53,414 bases of DNA from Neoroseomonas rubea (GCF_016106015.1 NZ_JACADQ010000006.1:1-53414), one strand, 5' to 3'; positions 34,155 through 44,164 are shown, counted from the stretch's first letter. Program-made: numbers and translations. The notes: generated by a model not told the origin, from the sequence alone.

Positions 34155-34964
34155 TCAGCCCCAGGGCGGCGCCACGTCCGGCCGCCCGCGCCGCATCCGC
34201 CCGCGCGAGAGTTCCGTCACCACCCCGTGCAGGGTGCGGAGTTCCTGCTCCGTCACCTCGCCGCGCTGGAACCAGTGGCGAAGGTTGCGCACCATGCCCG
34301 GACGCTTTTCGGCATGGTCGAGGAAGCCGCTGGCATCCAGTTCCGCCACCAGACGTCCGAGAAAGGCTTCCAGTTCTCCCTTGGTGGCGATGCGCGTCTC
34401 GTTGGTCATCAGCACGCGCGGCGGCGTCGTCTCGGCCGCGGTCCACCATTCATAGGCCAGGATCATCACGGCCTGGGCGAGATTGAGCGACATGTGCTCG
34501 GGGTTCAGCGGATAACGCACCAGCGTATCGGCGCAGGCCGCGTCATCATTCTCGAGCCCCGCGCGCTCGGGTCCGAACAGCACGGCCGAGCGCAGCCCCC
34601 GCGCGGCGATGTCGCGCAGATCCTCCGCCGCCGCGCGCGCGGTGCGGACCGGGATGACGATGTGGCGTGGCCGTGGGCATGTGGCCATCACGCGGTGACA
34701 ATCGGCGACCGCCGCCGCGACGCTGTCGAAGACCTGCGCGTGGTCGAGGATCGCATCGGCACCGGAGGCTGCGGGATAGGCATCGGCCTGCGGCCAGCCG
34801 TCGCGCGGTGCGACCAGGCGCAGGTGGAACAGCCCGCCATTGGCCATGGCGCGCGCCGTGCTGCCGATGTTGCGCGCCATTTGCGGGCGTACCAGGACGA
34901 TGACGGGCGTCTCGCCCTCGGGCGCGGTGAGCCGCGCCCTGCCGTCCTTGCGCCCGCCGGTCAT
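34155..34964 (-). CDS. trmJ: TrmJ-like tRNA 2'-O-methyltransferase (SPOUT)
   Basis: This 269-residue SPOUT enzyme is predicted to methylate the ribose at position 32 of tRNAs. TrmJ features are [20 protein letters not shown], the knot strand [15 protein letters not shown] and [21 protein letters not shown]-terminal helical extension (about 180-269) is as in TrmJ rather than TrmL. The start ATG 34964 overlaps the DUF305 stop (ATGA). The first residues ([11 protein letters not shown]) are unique. Confidence 0.87.
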   Translation of the reverse strand: MTGGRKDGRARLTAPEGETPVIVLVRPQMARNIGSTARAMANGGLFHLRLVAPRDGWPQADAYPAASGADAILDHAQVFDSVAAAVADCHRVMATCPRPRHIVIPVRTARAAAEDLRDIAARGLRSAVLFGPERAGLENDDAACADTLVRYPLNPEHMSLNLAQAVMILAYEWWTAAETTPPRVLMTNETRIATKGELEAFLGRLVAELDASGFLDHAEKRPGMVRNLRHWFQRGEVTEQELRTLHGVVTELSRGRMRRGRPDVAPPWG

Positions 34965-35323
34965 CGCGGCTGGCTTCGCGCGAGGAAGGCGCGCAGCTGC
35001 GCGATCTCGGCTTCCTGGGCACGGATGATGTTCTCGGCCAAGGCGCGCATCTCGGGATCGCGGCCGTGGCGTAGCACCACGCGCGCCATGTCGATCGCGC
35101 CCTGGTGGTGCGGGATCATGCCGGCGGCGAAGTCGCGATCGGCGTCGCCGGTGAAGCGGATCGCCATGTCGCGGTGCATCCGGTCGTTCGCGGCGCGGAA
35201 TTCGCGCGTGGAGGCTGCCTCCTGCGCGCCGCGCGCGGGAGCGCCATGGCCTTGGTGGCCCTGCTGAGCCGCAGCGGGTACCGCGATGAGCGCGGCGATG
35301 ATGGCGAGCGCGAAACGGGTCAT
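34961..35323 (-). CDS. DUF305 secreted protein
   Basis: This 120-residue protein has a clean signal peptide ([20 protein letters not shown], cut after residue 19). A histidine-rich linker GHQGHGAP and the DUF305 core follow: [20 protein letters not shown] and the signature [25 protein letters not shown]305 forms a ferritin-like four-helix bundle, and histidine/methionine placement suggests metal, perhaps copper, binding. The start ATG 35323 is 62 nt after cysS, and the gene overlaps trmJ by 4 nt. Confidence 0.87.
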   Translation of the reverse strand: MTRFALAIIAALIAVPAAAQQGHQGHGAPARGAQEAASTREFRAANDRMHRDMAIRFTGDADRDFAAGMIPHHQGAIDMARVVLRHGRDPEMRALAENIIRAQEAEIAQLRAFLARSQPR

Positions 35324-35384
35324 GGGGGAGTCTCCCGGCTTGTTGCGTCCGGATGGGATGCTGCGGCTTCCCATCGTGGCAAGG

Positions 35385-36806
35385 TCAAGCACGACGCCAG
35401 GTCGTTCCGCCCGGCCCGTCTTCCAGCAGGATGCCCTGTGTCTTCAACTCATCGCGGATTCGGTCGGCCTCGCCGAAATTCCTCGACGCGCGCGCTGCCA
35501 GGCGGGCGGCAATGGCGGCTTCGATCATGGTGGCATCCTCGCCACCCTGCCGCCAGGCCGCCGGATCGCCGGCTCCAATGCCGAGGATCGACGCCGCCTC
35601 CCGGAACGCGGCCGCCGCGACACCCGGCGCCGGTGGTTCGGACAGGCCGGTTCGTTCCAGCACCACGGCGGGCGATCCACCGACGGTCACCGTATTCTCG
35701 AGCGTCCGCAGATCCCGCAGGCGGCCGAGGGCGAGCGGTGTGTTCAGGTCATCGAGCAGCGGCGCGATCACCCATTCGGCGAGTTGCCCCGCGAGCGGGC
35801 CACCCTGGGTAGCCGGCGCGCGCGAGAGCATGGCGTAGTGGTCGTCGAGCTCGGCCTTCGCCTCCCGCAGCCCGTCGATCGTGAAGTCGAGCGCGGCGCG
35901 GTAGTGGGTGCGCAGCAGCAGCAGGCGGAACGCCTCCCCCGCCCAGGCACCCTCGGACAGGATATCGCGCACCGTGCGGAAATTGCCGAGCGACTTCGAC
36001 ATCTTCTCGCCATCGACGAGCAGCATGCCGTTGTGCATCCAGTACTGCGCGAAGGCATGGCCGGGGAAGGCGCAGACGGACTGCGCGACCTCGTTCTCAT
36101 GGTGCGGGAAGATAAGGTCGTGCCCGCCGCCATGGATGTCGAATTCCTCCCCCAGATGCTTCCAGGACATGGCGGAGCATTCGATATGCCAGCCGGGCCG
36201 GCCACGGCCCCAGGGGCTGTCCCAGCCCGGCGTGTCGGCGTCGGAGGGCTTCCAAAGCACGAAATCGCCGGCATCGCGCTTGTAGGGCGCGACATCGACC
36301 CGCGCGCCGGCGACCAGTTCGTCCGGGCTGCGGCCCGAAAGCCGCCCGTACTCGGCGAAGGACGGCACGCTGAACAGCACATGCCCGTCGGCCGCATAGG
36401 CGTGGCCATTCGCGATCAGCCGCTCGATCAACGCGATCATCTCGGCGATGTGTCCCGTCGCGCGAGGCTCGACATCCGGCGGCAGGGCGCCGAGGGCTGC
36501 CATGTCGCGGTGGAAGTCGGCGGTGGTGCGGGCGGTGATAATGGCGATCGGCTCGCCGCTCTCGCGGCTCCGCGCGTTGATCTTGTCGTCCACGTCCGTG
36601 ATGTTCCGGACGTACGTCACCTTGGGGTAGAGCCGGCGCAGCAGGCGCGCGAGCACGTCGAACACCACGACAGGGCGGGCATTACCGAGATGCGCGAGGT
36701 CGTAGACCGTCGGTCCGCAGACATACATCCGCACATGGGTCGGATCGATCGGCACGAAGCGGCGCTTCGTGCGCGCCGCGCTGTCGTGGAGAAGAAGGTC
36801 GGTCAT
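35385..36806 (-). CDS. cysS: Cysteinyl-tRNA synthetase
   Basis: This 473-residue class I synthetase charges tRNA-Cys. The first zinc cysteine is in [10 protein letters not shown], and the HIGH equivalent is HLGN in [20 protein letters not shown] and [15 protein letters not shown] give further zinc ligands. EKMSKSLGN is the KMSKS loop. A C-terminal helical domain with [17 protein letters not shown] ends the protein. ATG 36806 lies 138 nt after gltX; the two are a likely co-transcribed pair on the minus strand, although a small GAAA-loop hairpin lies between them. Confidence 0.96.
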   Translation of the reverse strand: MTDLLLHDSAARTKRRFVPIDPTHVRMYVCGPTVYDLAHLGNARPVVVFDVLARLLRRLYPKVTYVRNITDVDDKINARSRESGEPIAIITARTTADFHRDMAALGALPPDVEPRATGHIAEMIALIERLIANGHAYAADGHVLFSVPSFAEYGRLSGRSPDELVAGARVDVAPYKRDAGDFVLWKPSDADTPGWDSPWGRGRPGWHIECSAMSWKHLGEEFDIHGGGHDLIFPHHENEVAQSVCAFPGHAFAQYWMHNGMLLVDGEKMSKSLGNFRTVRDILSEGAWAGEAFRLLLLRTHYRAALDFTIDGLREAKAELDDHYAMLSRAPATQGGPLAGQLAEWVIAPLLDDLNTPLALGRLRDLRTLENTVTVGGSPAVVLERTGLSEPPAPGVAAAAFREAASILGIGAGDPAAWRQGGEDATMIEAAIAARLAARASRNFGEADRIRDELKTQGILLEDGPGGTTWRRA

Positions 36807-36924
36807 GGCGGTCCGGCGGGCTGGGGTAGCAGGCAGGCAAACGGGGAAAGGGCTTCCCCGGAGGAGCGGTTCAGCGACAGAGCGCGAGCGCGCAGGGCCT
36901 GGATGCGGACATGGACTATCTTGT

Positions 36925-36938
36925 GCGCCTTTCGGCGC
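36925..36938 (-). terminator. Small GAAA-loop hairpin between gltX and cysS
   Basis: On the minus strand GGCGC-type bases flank a GAAA loop (stem GCGCC/GGCGC), starting 7 nt after the gltX stop. The stem is only 5 bp and no T-run follows, so it is more likely a processing or stabilising hairpin than a terminator. Confidence 0.3.
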
Positions 36939-36944
36939 GCCGGT

Positions 36945-38279
36945 TCAAGCGCCAGCCGAAAGCCGCAGCCGGAAGGCCGCACGGTCCCGGCCGATCAGCG
37001 GCAGGAGCGTGGCGAGGTCGGGCCCATGTTCCTCCGCCGTCAGGGCGAGGCGCAGCGGCAGGAACAGCGACTTTCCCTTGCGCCCGGTGCCCTCCTTAAG
37101 CGCGCCGGTCCAGGCGGGCCAGGTGGTGGCGTCCCAGGGTTCGGGCGGCAGGGCGGCGAGCGCCGCCTTGAGGAAATCGTACTCCCCCTCCTGCACCGGC
37201 GGCACGATGCTGCCGCGCACCACGTCGAGCCAGGGCCGTGCCTCCCGCAGCAGGTCGAGATTGCCGCGCACGGCGAGCCAGAAGGCCTCGTCCGCTCCCT
37301 CGGGCAACCGCTCGCGCACCGCCTCGAAGCCCGCGCCGTGCAGCACGCGCCTGTTCAGCGCGAGCAACTGCCGCGTGTCGAACCGCGCCGTGGCATGGGA
37401 GGAGCGGGTGATGTCGAACCCTGGCGCGAGGTCCGCCGGCATCCCCGGCACAGGATCGGCCGAGGAGCCGAGCGCGGCCAGGTAGCCTGCGAGTGCAGCC
37501 GGCTCGATCCCATCCTTGCGCAGATGGCGCAGCGAGACCGAGCTGAGGCGCTTGGAGAGCGCCCCGCCCGTCTCATCCGTCAGCAGCGGCAGATGACCGA
37601 AGGCGAGCCGCGCGGGATCGCCGCCCAGCGCCTCATAGAGGTCGAGTTGGATGCCGGTGTTGGTGACATGGTCCTCGCCACGGATCACATGCGTGATCCC
37701 CATCTCAAGGTCATCCACCACCGAGGTGAAGGTATAGAGCGGCGAGGCATCGGCGCGGATCAGGACGGGGTCGGAGATGGCCTGAAGCTTCACGTTGCGT
37801 CCGCCGAGGATCAAGTCCGTCCAGCCAACGGAGCGGGAGGAGAGACGGAACCGCCAGTAGGGCTGCTTGCCATTGGCGATGGCGCGGTCGATCTGCTCCT
37901 GCGTCATGCGGAGTGCTTCGCGGTCATAGACCGGCGGGCGGCCCTCACGGCGCCGGCGCTCCCGCTTGAAGGCGAGTTCGTCCTCAGTCTCGAAGCACGG
38001 GTAGAGGCGGCCGGAGGCCTTCAACCGCTCTGCCGCCGCGGCGTAGCGGTCAAGCCGCTCGGACTGCGCCACGCGCCCGTCCCAGTCGAGCCCGAGCCAG
38101 CGCAGATCCTCCTCGATCGCCACCGCGAATTCGGGCTTCGAGCGTTCGAGGTCGGTGTCGTCCAGCCGCAGCAGGAACTCACCCCCAAGCCGCCGGGCAT
38201 GCAGCCAGTTGGCCAGCGCCACGCGGGCATTGCCGACATGCAGGAGGCCGGTCGGCGAGGGCGCGAAGCGGAGTTTCAT
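36945..38279 (-). CDS. gltX: Glutamyl-tRNA synthetase
   Basis: This 444-residue class I synthetase has FAPSPTGLLHVGNARVAL with the HVGN form of HIGH near residues 14-17. It has RLDDTDLERS, the catalytic-domain RGEDHVTNT and a KMSKS loop written LSKRLSS. It is shorter than E. coli GltX, with a compact anticodon domain, as in many alphaproteobacteria that carry two copies. Its tRNA specificity (Glu, or Glu plus Gln feeding GatCAB) cannot be told here. The start ATG 38279 overlaps the small upstream gene as ATGA. Confidence 0.93.
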   Translation of the reverse strand: MKLRFAPSPTGLLHVGNARVALANWLHARRLGGEFLLRLDDTDLERSKPEFAVAIEEDLRWLGLDWDGRVAQSERLDRYAAAAERLKASGRLYPCFETEDELAFKRERRRREGRPPVYDREALRMTQEQIDRAIANGKQPYWRFRLSSRSVGWTDLILGGRNVKLQAISDPVLIRADASPLYTFTSVVDDLEMGITHVIRGEDHVTNTGIQLDLYEALGGDPARLAFGHLPLLTDETGGALSKRLSSVSLRHLRKDGIEPAALAGYLAALGSSADPVPGMPADLAPGFDITRSSHATARFDTRQLLALNRRVLHGAGFEAVRERLPEGADEAFWLAVRGNLDLLREARPWLDVVRGSIVPPVQEGEYDFLKAALAALPPEPWDATTWPAWTGALKEGTGRKGKSLFLPLRLALTAEEHGPDLATLLPLIGRDRAAFRLRLSAGA

Positions 38280-38584
38280 CGGTTCGGATCAAGCGCCTGG
38301 TAGTCGGTGTCGGCCTTGCGCGCGGCCGGGTTGGCGATGCAGTGGTCGAGCCAGGACTTCAACTCGAAGCCGGGCGCGATCGCGTATTCGCCGAACATCA
38401 TGAAGGCGCTGCGCAGCGCCTCGGGGTCGTCGTACTCCGCGCGCAGGTGCTCCACCTGGTCGCGCACGAAGCGGCGGGCGTATTCGGCGGCGACCTCCTC
38501 GCTGCGGAAACCATCGACACTCCATTCCTCGTCGGGATCCTGGTAGTGCGCGAAGTCGCCGCACAGCACCTGGAAGGTACTCAT
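38276..38584 (-). CDS. Small acidic protein, paralogue Y
   Basis: This is a 102-residue soluble protein of unknown function. It begins MSTFQVLCGDFAHYQDPDEEW and holds a helix AAEYARRFVRDQVEHLRAEYDD, then ALRSAFMMFGEYAIAPG and a final ALDPNR. It clearly resembles the upstream 129-residue protein: YARRFVRDQVE against FARRYVRDSVE, the following MMFGE against AFGED, and the ALDP/VLDP ends. Both neighbours overlap it by 4 nt (ATGA), so it is translated as a link between its paralogue and gltX. Confidence 0.8.
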   Translation of the reverse strand: MSTFQVLCGDFAHYQDPDEEWSVDGFRSEEVAAEYARRFVRDQVEHLRAEYDDPEALRSAFMMFGEYAIAPGFELKSWLDHCIANPAARKADTDYQALDPNR

Positions 38585-38970
38585 GGCGCGTCCTCGTCGT
38601 CGTCATCATCCTCATCGCGGCGCGGATCGAGGACGCGCCAGTTCCGTTCCTCGGCATCGCGCACGGGCGTGTCTGCGAAGTCCTTCAACTCGGCGCGGCT
38701 GACCCAGGCATCGTTGCCGGCGCCGAGCACCTCGGCATCCTCGCCGAATGCGAACCAGGCATCGAGAACGGCCTTCGCATCCATGCCCGGGGCGCGGCAA
38801 CGCTCGACGGAATCGCGCACATAGCGGCGTGCGAAGGCGTTGGCGTGCTCGATGGTGATAAAGCCGGTGACGGTCTCGACCGGCTCGGAGCCGTTCGCGC
38901 CGGACAGGTCCATGATCTGCACGCCGTATTCCCCGCGCGGGAAGACCTCGGCCTCGAATTCTTCGCTCAT
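38581..38970 (-). CDS. Small acidic protein, paralogue X
   Basis: This 129-residue soluble protein is of unknown function. Order of parts: an N-terminal strand region (EVFPRGEYGVQIMDL), a helix AFARRYVRDSVERCRAPG, VLDAWFAFGEDAEVLG, then WRVLDPRRD and a run of nine consecutive Asp/Glu residues at the very end. It shares the helix and end motifs with the next gene, so the two arose by tandem duplication. ATG 38970 is joined to the nadE stop by ATGA. The acidic tail is a low-complexity extension that the sister lacks. Confidence 0.8.
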   Translation of the reverse strand: MSEEFEAEVFPRGEYGVQIMDLSGANGSEPVETVTGFITIEHANAFARRYVRDSVERCRAPGMDAKAVLDAWFAFGEDAEVLGAGNDAWVSRAELKDFADTPVRDAEERNWRVLDPRRDEDDDDDEDAP

Positions 38971-40637
38971 CGGACCAGCGCCGTGAAGCCGTTGGTGATC
39001 GGGTAGCGGCGGTCGCGGCCGAAGGCGCGGGCCGTGATCTTCACGCCTGGTGGCGCCTGGCGCCGCTTGTACTCCGCACGGTCCAACAATCGCCACACGC
39101 GTAGCACCAGCGCGCGGTCATGGCCTTCGGCGACCAGGGCATCGACCGACTTCTCGCCCTCCACCAGCCCTTCCAGGATGGCGTCCAGCACTTCATAGGG
39201 CGGCAGGCTGTCCTGGTCCTTCTGGTCCGGCCGCAGTTCCGCCGAGGGCGGCTTGGTGATGACGCGCTCCGGCATAACCGCTCCGGCGGGTCCGCGCGCG
39301 CCGGCGGGCACATTCACGTTGCGCCAGCGGCAAAGCGCGAAGACGGTCGTCTTATAGACATCCTTCAGCACGGAATAGCCGCCGGCCATGTCGCCATAAA
39401 TGGTCGCGTAGCCGGTCGACATCTCGCTTTTGTTGCCAGTGGTCAGCAGCATCTCGCCGAACTTGTTGGACAGCGCCATCAGCGTCACGCCGCGGATGCG
39501 CGACTGGATGTTCTCCTCGGTGATGTCGGGCGGACGGTTGCCGAAGGCCGGCGCGAGCATGGCGCCGAAGGCCTCCATCGCGGGCCCGATCCCGATCGTG
39601 TCGTAGCGGATGCCGAGAAGGCGGGCGCATTCCGCCGCATCCTCGAGGCTTTCGCCGCTGGTGTATGGCGATGGCATCATCACGGCACGGACGCGGTCCG
39701 ACCCCAGCGCATCGACGGCGACCGCGGCCGACAGTGCCGAATCGATCCCGCCCGACAGCCCCAGCACGACGCCGGGGAAGCCGTTCTTGCCGACATAGTC
39801 CGCAAGGCCCAGCACCATCGCGGCGTAGACCTGCCCGAGCCTGTCCGGCGGCGGCACCACCGCGCCCGGCGCGCAGACCAGCCTTTCGCCTTCCCGGTGC
39901 CATTCGGTCAGCCGCACTTCCTCGGCGAAGCTCGGCATCAGGTGGGTCAGGGAGCGATCCGGATTCAGCACGAAGGAGGCGCCGTCGAAGACGATCTCGT
40001 CCTGCCCGCCGACCTGGCCCAGGAAAACGAAGGGCAGGCCGGTCTCGACCACGCGCGTCACCGCGAGCGGCAGGCGCTGCCGTTCATGCTTGTCGGCCTC
40101 GAAGGGCGAGCCGTTGATCGACAGCAGGATCTCGGCGCCGGTCTCGCAGAGCGTCTCGGCAACGGTCGGCAGCCACCAATCTTCGCAGACCATCAGGCCG
40201 ATGCGAAACCCGCGGAAGACGATGGGGCCAGGCACGGGACCGGGATCGAAAACGCGCTTCTCGTCGAACACGCCGTAATTCGGCAACTCGTGCTTGGCGC
40301 GACGGGCGGCGATGCGCCCGCCTTCCAGCAGGAACGCCGCGTTGTGCAGTTTCTCCCCATCCTGCCAGGGACCGCCCACGATCATGCCGGGGCCGCCATC
40401 GGCCGTCTCGGCGGCCAGTGCGGCGATCACCTCGGCGCAGGCTTGGACATAGGCCGGCTTGCGGACGAGATCCTCGGGCAGGTAGCCGCCCACCGAGAAC
40501 TCCGGCGTGACGAGCAGGTCGGCGCCGAGGCGCGCCGCCTCCGCCCGCGCGGCGCGGATGCGGTCCGCATTCGCGGTCAGCGCACCCACATGGGTGGTGT
40601 TGATCTGCGCAAGCGCGATCTTCAGCGTTTCGGCCAT
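38967..40637 (-). CDS. nadE: Glutamine-dependent NAD+ synthetase
   Basis: This 556-residue two-domain enzyme makes NAD from deamido-NAD with ammonia from glutamine. The N-terminal nitrilase domain (about 1-260) has the triad Glu46 (TPEFSVGG), Lys115 (AKHELPN) and Cys151 (MVCEDWW). The C-terminal synthetase has the PP-loop LGLSGGIDSALSA and NKSEMSTGYATIYGDMAGG. It starts at ATG 40637. It ends the NAD-salvage part of the operon begun by the nicotinate phosphoribosyltransferase gene 1 kb upstream, with a DMT transporter gene between them. Confidence 0.95.
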   Translation of the reverse strand: MAETLKIALAQINTTHVGALTANADRIRAARAEAARLGADLLVTPEFSVGGYLPEDLVRKPAYVQACAEVIAALAAETADGGPGMIVGGPWQDGEKLHNAAFLLEGGRIAARRAKHELPNYGVFDEKRVFDPGPVPGPIVFRGFRIGLMVCEDWWLPTVAETLCETGAEILLSINGSPFEADKHERQRLPLAVTRVVETGLPFVFLGQVGGQDEIVFDGASFVLNPDRSLTHLMPSFAEEVRLTEWHREGERLVCAPGAVVPPPDRLGQVYAAMVLGLADYVGKNGFPGVVLGLSGGIDSALSAAVAVDALGSDRVRAVMMPSPYTSGESLEDAAECARLLGIRYDTIGIGPAMEAFGAMLAPAFGNRPPDITEENIQSRIRGVTLMALSNKFGEMLLTTGNKSEMSTGYATIYGDMAGGYSVLKDVYKTTVFALCRWRNVNVPAGARGPAGAVMPERVITKPPSAELRPDQKDQDSLPPYEVLDAILEGLVEGEKSVDALVAEGHDRALVLRVWRLLDRAEYKRRQAPPGVKITARAFGRDRRYPITNGFTALVR

Positions 40638-40671
40638 GATGGGCGGAACCTAGGTATGCCGGGGGTGGGGG

Positions 40672-41553
40672 TCAACGCGCGCCGCCCATGCCGAGCGCAA
40701 GTCCGGCCGAAACCGCGAGCACGGCGAGGATCCCAGCCGGGGCCAGCGCCTCCCCCAGCAGGGGCCAGGCGGCCGCGGCGACGATGCCAGGCACGGCTGC
40801 GCCGATCATGGTCGTAATCGTCGGTCCCAGCGCGGCGACCGAGCGGGTGTAGAGGATGCCCGCAACCACCGCCGCGCCGATGCCCTGAAAGGCCGCCTGG
40901 CCGAGGATCGCGCCCCAGGATGCCTCGGCGAGCCCCGAAGGCAGGAAGAGCCACCAGACCGGGAGGTAGATCGGCGCCGCCAGCAGGCCGATCGCAAGCG
41001 TCGTGTCGAGCGCCGGCAGAGCCCAGCGCTGCACAAGCAGCGTGTAGACCGCCCAGGACGAGACGGCGGCCAGGAACAGCAGGTCGCCGCGCCACGCCCC
41101 GGGCGCGGCGCCGCCGCCCGTCAACGCGAGCGCGAGGCTACCCAGCACGATTCCGAGGATGCCGAGCCACTGCCGCGTCGCCAGCCGGGCAACGCCGGTC
41201 GCGAGACCGAGCAGCGCCGTCACCGCCGGCAGGCCGGCGGCCATGATCGTGGCGCCATGCGCCGCCGGCGCGAAGGCGAAGCCGGCATAGGCGAGCACCG
41301 GGAAGCCGAAGCCCGCGAAGACGAGCACTGCCAGCAGGCGGCGCGGCGCGATCCGCGGCGGGCCGCGCAGCGCCAGGAAGGGCAGCACGCAGAGGAAGGC
41401 CCCGCCATAGCGCAGCGCAGCGATGTCCCAGGGCGTCAGCGCATCGCGCGCCACATGGCGGGAGACAAGGTGGAAGCTGGCCCAGACGACCAGCAGCAGC
41501 ATGGCGCAGGCCCAGCCGATGCGGCGTTCCCGCGCCGCAGCCGCGCCATTCAC
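40672..41553 (-). CDS. EamA-family DMT transporter (second)
   Basis: This 293-residue membrane protein has about ten hydrophobic segments forming two EamA repeats. Landmarks are ASFHLVSRHVARDALTPWDIAALRYG in repeat one and GILYTRSVAALGPTITTMIGAAVPGIVA in repeat two. The start is GTG 41553, whose bases overlap the preceding stop (GTGA). It is enclosed by NAD-salvage genes, so moving a pyridine compound or amino acid is a fair hypothesis, but the fold says nothing about substrate. Confidence 0.87.
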   Translation of the reverse strand: MNGAAAARERRIGWACAMLLLVVWASFHLVSRHVARDALTPWDIAALRYGGAFLCVLPFLALRGPPRIAPRRLLAVLVFAGFGFPVLAYAGFAFAPAAHGATIMAAGLPAVTALLGLATGVARLATRQWLGILGIVLGSLALALTGGGAAPGAWRGDLLFLAAVSSWAVYTLLVQRWALPALDTTLAIGLLAAPIYLPVWWLFLPSGLAEASWGAILGQAAFQGIGAAVVAGILYTRSVAALGPTITTMIGAAVPGIVAAAAWPLLGEALAPAGILAVLAVSAGLALGMGGAR

Positions 41554-42788
41554 CCGTGGCCGCCGTTCTTCTTCCGCGCCTCGCCGTGCCGCAGCAGGAA
41601 TTCCCGCCCCACCTTCACGCGCGGCACGCCGTCGTACTCGACGATATCGGCAGTGGCGTAGGTCTCGTTCCAGGCGTCCGGAATGAAGGATCCGGTGCCG
41701 ACCACGTCGATCGGGGCCTTTGCCTCGGCCATGACGCGGCATTTGCCGACGCCGAAGCCGGAGGAGGCAACGATGCGCACCTTCGGGAAGCCAGCCTGGT
41801 CGAGCGCCTCCCGCATTTTCCAGACGGCGGCGGCGGAGACGCCGGTGCCGACCAGATGGCGGAGCTCCGTCTCGCTACGATAGCGGCGGATCGCGCCGGG
41901 CGCGTGACGTTCCAGCACGGCGTAGGATTCCGCGGGGTCGAGCCCCTCGAGAAAGCGACCGCCATGCGTGTCGAGCCGCATCGCGAGCTGTCCCCCGGCG
42001 GCGAGGTCAGGGAAGCGGCGCGCGACCGCGAGCCCGTCCGTCACCTCCCGTCCGAAATAGTCGACCAGCACGGTCAGCGCTTGGTCCGGGAACGTCTCGT
42101 GGAACATCTCCGCGGCGCGCACCGTAGTGCCCGCGTAGCCGATCAAGGCATGCGGCATCGTGCCGTAGCCGGATGTCTGGCCGAACCAGTGCGCGGTCGC
42201 GTCATTCGCGTTGCCGATGAAGCCCTTCGCCCCTTCCCGCTGTGCTGCGCGGCTGCCGACGGAGGCGGCGTAGGCCATCATCTCCTGCATCTCGGCGCCG
42301 GCGCAGTGCCGGGCTTCCATGGCGAGGAACGCAACCTGGGGAAGCTCCAGGCACATCTGGTACGCATTGTGCGCGGCAACGCAGGCCGCGCCCAGCTTCT
42401 GCAGCAGGATCGTCTCGAGGTCCGACAGTGCGACGAGGGACCCGGTGAGGTAGAGCAGCGGATCGCCCGCACCGACCCATTGGCCTTCCTCGTGCATCAC
42501 CTCGATCTTGATCTCCATGCCGCGCGCCGCGGCCACGGCACGCAGCCAGTCGAGCATCAGGCGCGGCGCCGAGACCACCGGCCGCCGGAGAAACACCGCA
42601 TAGGTCACGCGCGTATCGCCGAAGCGGGCCACGATCGCCTTGGTGCGGTTGAAGTAGCTGTCGGTGCGCGCGGCGATGGCAGCATCCGTCGTATCAGACG
42701 GAGCGGAAGCGGGTCCGCCCCGTTTCGGCACGCCGATGGTCAGCGCGGCGCCGAGCGAGCCGGCGCCGAGCGCGGGTGGCTTGTTCAC
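41550..42788 (-). CDS. Nicotinate phosphoribosyltransferase-like enzyme
   Basis: This 412-residue cytosolic enzyme is expected to join nicotinate to PRPP, giving nicotinate mononucleotide. Family features are [18 protein letters not shown] (the TD-x-Y-x-x-T substrate segment), [34 protein letters not shown] and [10 protein letters not shown], close to the archaeal-type short form rather than the classic long PncB. The start is GTG 42788 (GTGA overlap with the DAHP synthase stop). With nadE downstream, the operon can convert nicotinate to NAD if NadD is supplied elsewhere. Confidence 0.85.
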   Translation of the reverse strand: MNKPPALGAGSLGAALTIGVPKRGGPASAPSDTTDAAIAARTDSYFNRTKAIVARFGDTRVTYAVFLRRPVVSAPRLMLDWLRAVAAARGMEIKIEVMHEEGQWVGAGDPLLYLTGSLVALSDLETILLQKLGAACVAAHNAYQMCLELPQVAFLAMEARHCAGAEMQEMMAYAASVGSRAAQREGAKGFIGNANDATAHWFGQTSGYGTMPHALIGYAGTTVRAAEMFHETFPDQALTVLVDYFGREVTDGLAVARRFPDLAAGGQLAMRLDTHGGRFLEGLDPAESYAVLERHAPGAIRRYRSETELRHLVGTGVSAAAVWKMREALDQAGFPKVRIVASSGFGVGKCRVMAEAKAPIDVVGTGSFIPDAWNETYATADIVEYDGVPRVKVGREFLLRHGEARKKNGGHG

Positions 42789-44164
42789 TGCGCAGCCTGG
42801 GCCGGCGCGGCCTGCGCGGCGGCCTTGCGCGCCTTCAGTTCCTCGGCGATCAGGAAGGCCAGTTCCAGCGACTGTTCGGCATTCAGCCGCGGGTCGCAGG
42901 TGGTGGCGTAGTTGGCCGAGAGGTCGGCCTCGGACAGGCGGTGCGCACCGCCGAGGCACTCCGTCACCTCCTGCCCCGTCATCTCCACATGGACGCCACC
43001 GGCGACCGTGCCCTCGGCCTCATGCACGTCGAAGAAGCGGCGCACCTCCTCGAGGATCGCGTCGAAGGCACGCGTCTTGTAGCCGGCGACGGTGGTGGTG
43101 TTGCCGTGCATCGGGTCGCACAGCCAGACGACGTTGCGCCCGGCGTCGCGAACGGCGCGGACGAGCGCCGGCAGCTTCGCTTCCACCTTTTCCGCCCCCA
43201 TGCGGGAGATGAGCGTCAGCCGCCCCTTCTCGTTCGCCGGGTTCAGGATCTCGGTCAGGCGGACCAGTTCGCCCGCCTCCATCGTCGGCCCGACCTTCAT
43301 GCCGATCGGGTTCTTCACGCCGCGGAGGAATTCCACATGCGCCCCGTCCGGCTGGCGCGTGCGGTCGCCGATCCAGAGGAAATGGGCCGAGCAGGCATAG
43401 GCGTCGCCCGTGGTGGAATCGATGCGCGTGAGCGCCTGCTCATAGGGCAGCAGCAGGCTTTCGTGGCTCGTGTAGAAGTCCGTCTCGCGCACCTGGGGCA
43501 GGTCCGACATTCCGCAGGCCTGCATGAAGTTCAGCGTCTGGTCGATGCGCGTCGCGAGGTCCGCGTAGCGCTCGGCCAGCGGGCTGCGGGCGACGAAGCC
43601 GAGGTTCCACCGATGGACATGGTGCAGGTCGGCGTAGCCGCCGGTCGCGAAGGCACGCAGCAGGTTCATCGTGCCGGCGGACTGCATGTAGGCGAATTCC
43701 ATGCGCGCCGGATCGGGGATACGGGCCTCGGCGGTGAAGTCGGGCCCGTTGACGATGTCCCCGCGATACGACGGGAGCGAGACGCCGTCGCGCGTCTCGG
43801 TGTCGGACGACCTCGGCTTGGCAAACTGCCCGGCCATGCGACCAAGCTTCACCACGGGCACCTGCCCGCCGAAGGTCAGGACCACCGCCATCTGCAGAAG
43901 CACCCGGAAGGTGTCGCGGATAACGTTGGCGGTGAAGTCGGAGAAGCTTTCCGCGCAATCCCCGCCCTGCAGCACGAAGGCTTCGCCATCGCCGGCACGC
44001 GCGAGCGCCGCCCGGAGGCGCCGGGCCTCGCCTGCAAACACCAGCGGGGGAAATCGCGCGATCTTCCCTTCCATCGCGGCAAGCGCCGCCTGGTCGGGAT
44101 AGTCCGGCACTTGCCGGATCGGCATCGCCCGCCAGGACTCCGGGCTCCAGCCTCGCGCGATCAT
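42785..44164 (-). CDS. Class II DAHP synthase
   Basis: This 459-residue enzyme joins PEP and erythrose 4-phosphate, the first step of aromatic amino acid synthesis. Metal and substrate motifs are a Cys in [17 protein letters not shown], the His in LCDPMHGNT, the Glu in [13 protein letters not shown] and the Asp in TTCDPRLN. The plant/Mycobacterium type II architecture is clear. I start at ATG 44164, 10 nt after GGAGGAGAG; the frame runs 40 codons further but has no better site. It is first in the operon with NAD-salvage genes. Confidence 0.93.
   Translation of the reverse strand: MIARGWSPESWRAMPIRQVPDYPDQAALAAMEGKIARFPPLVFAGEARRLRAALARAGDGEAFVLQGGDCAESFSDFTANVIRDTFRVLLQMAVVLTFGGQVPVVKLGRMAGQFAKPRSSDTETRDGVSLPSYRGDIVNGPDFTAEARIPDPARMEFAYMQSAGTMNLLRAFATGGYADLHHVHRWNLGFVARSPLAERYADLATRIDQTLNFMQACGMSDLPQVRETDFYTSHESLLLPYEQALTRIDSTTGDAYACSAHFLWIGDRTRQPDGAHVEFLRGVKNPIGMKVGPTMEAGELVRLTEILNPANEKGRLTLISRMGAEKVEAKLPALVRAVRDAGRNVVWLCDPMHGNTTTVAGYKTRAFDAILEEVRRFFDVHEAEGTVAGGVHVEMTGQEVTECLGGAHRLSEADLSANYATTCDPRLNAEQSLELAFLIAEELKARKAAAQAAPAQAAQ

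Noticed and set aside
35286-38303. A 1005-codon plus-strand frame antisense to cysS and gltX
   Set aside because: Both synthetases on the other strand have all motifs. The long frame results from high GC at third positions and its translation has no domain pattern.
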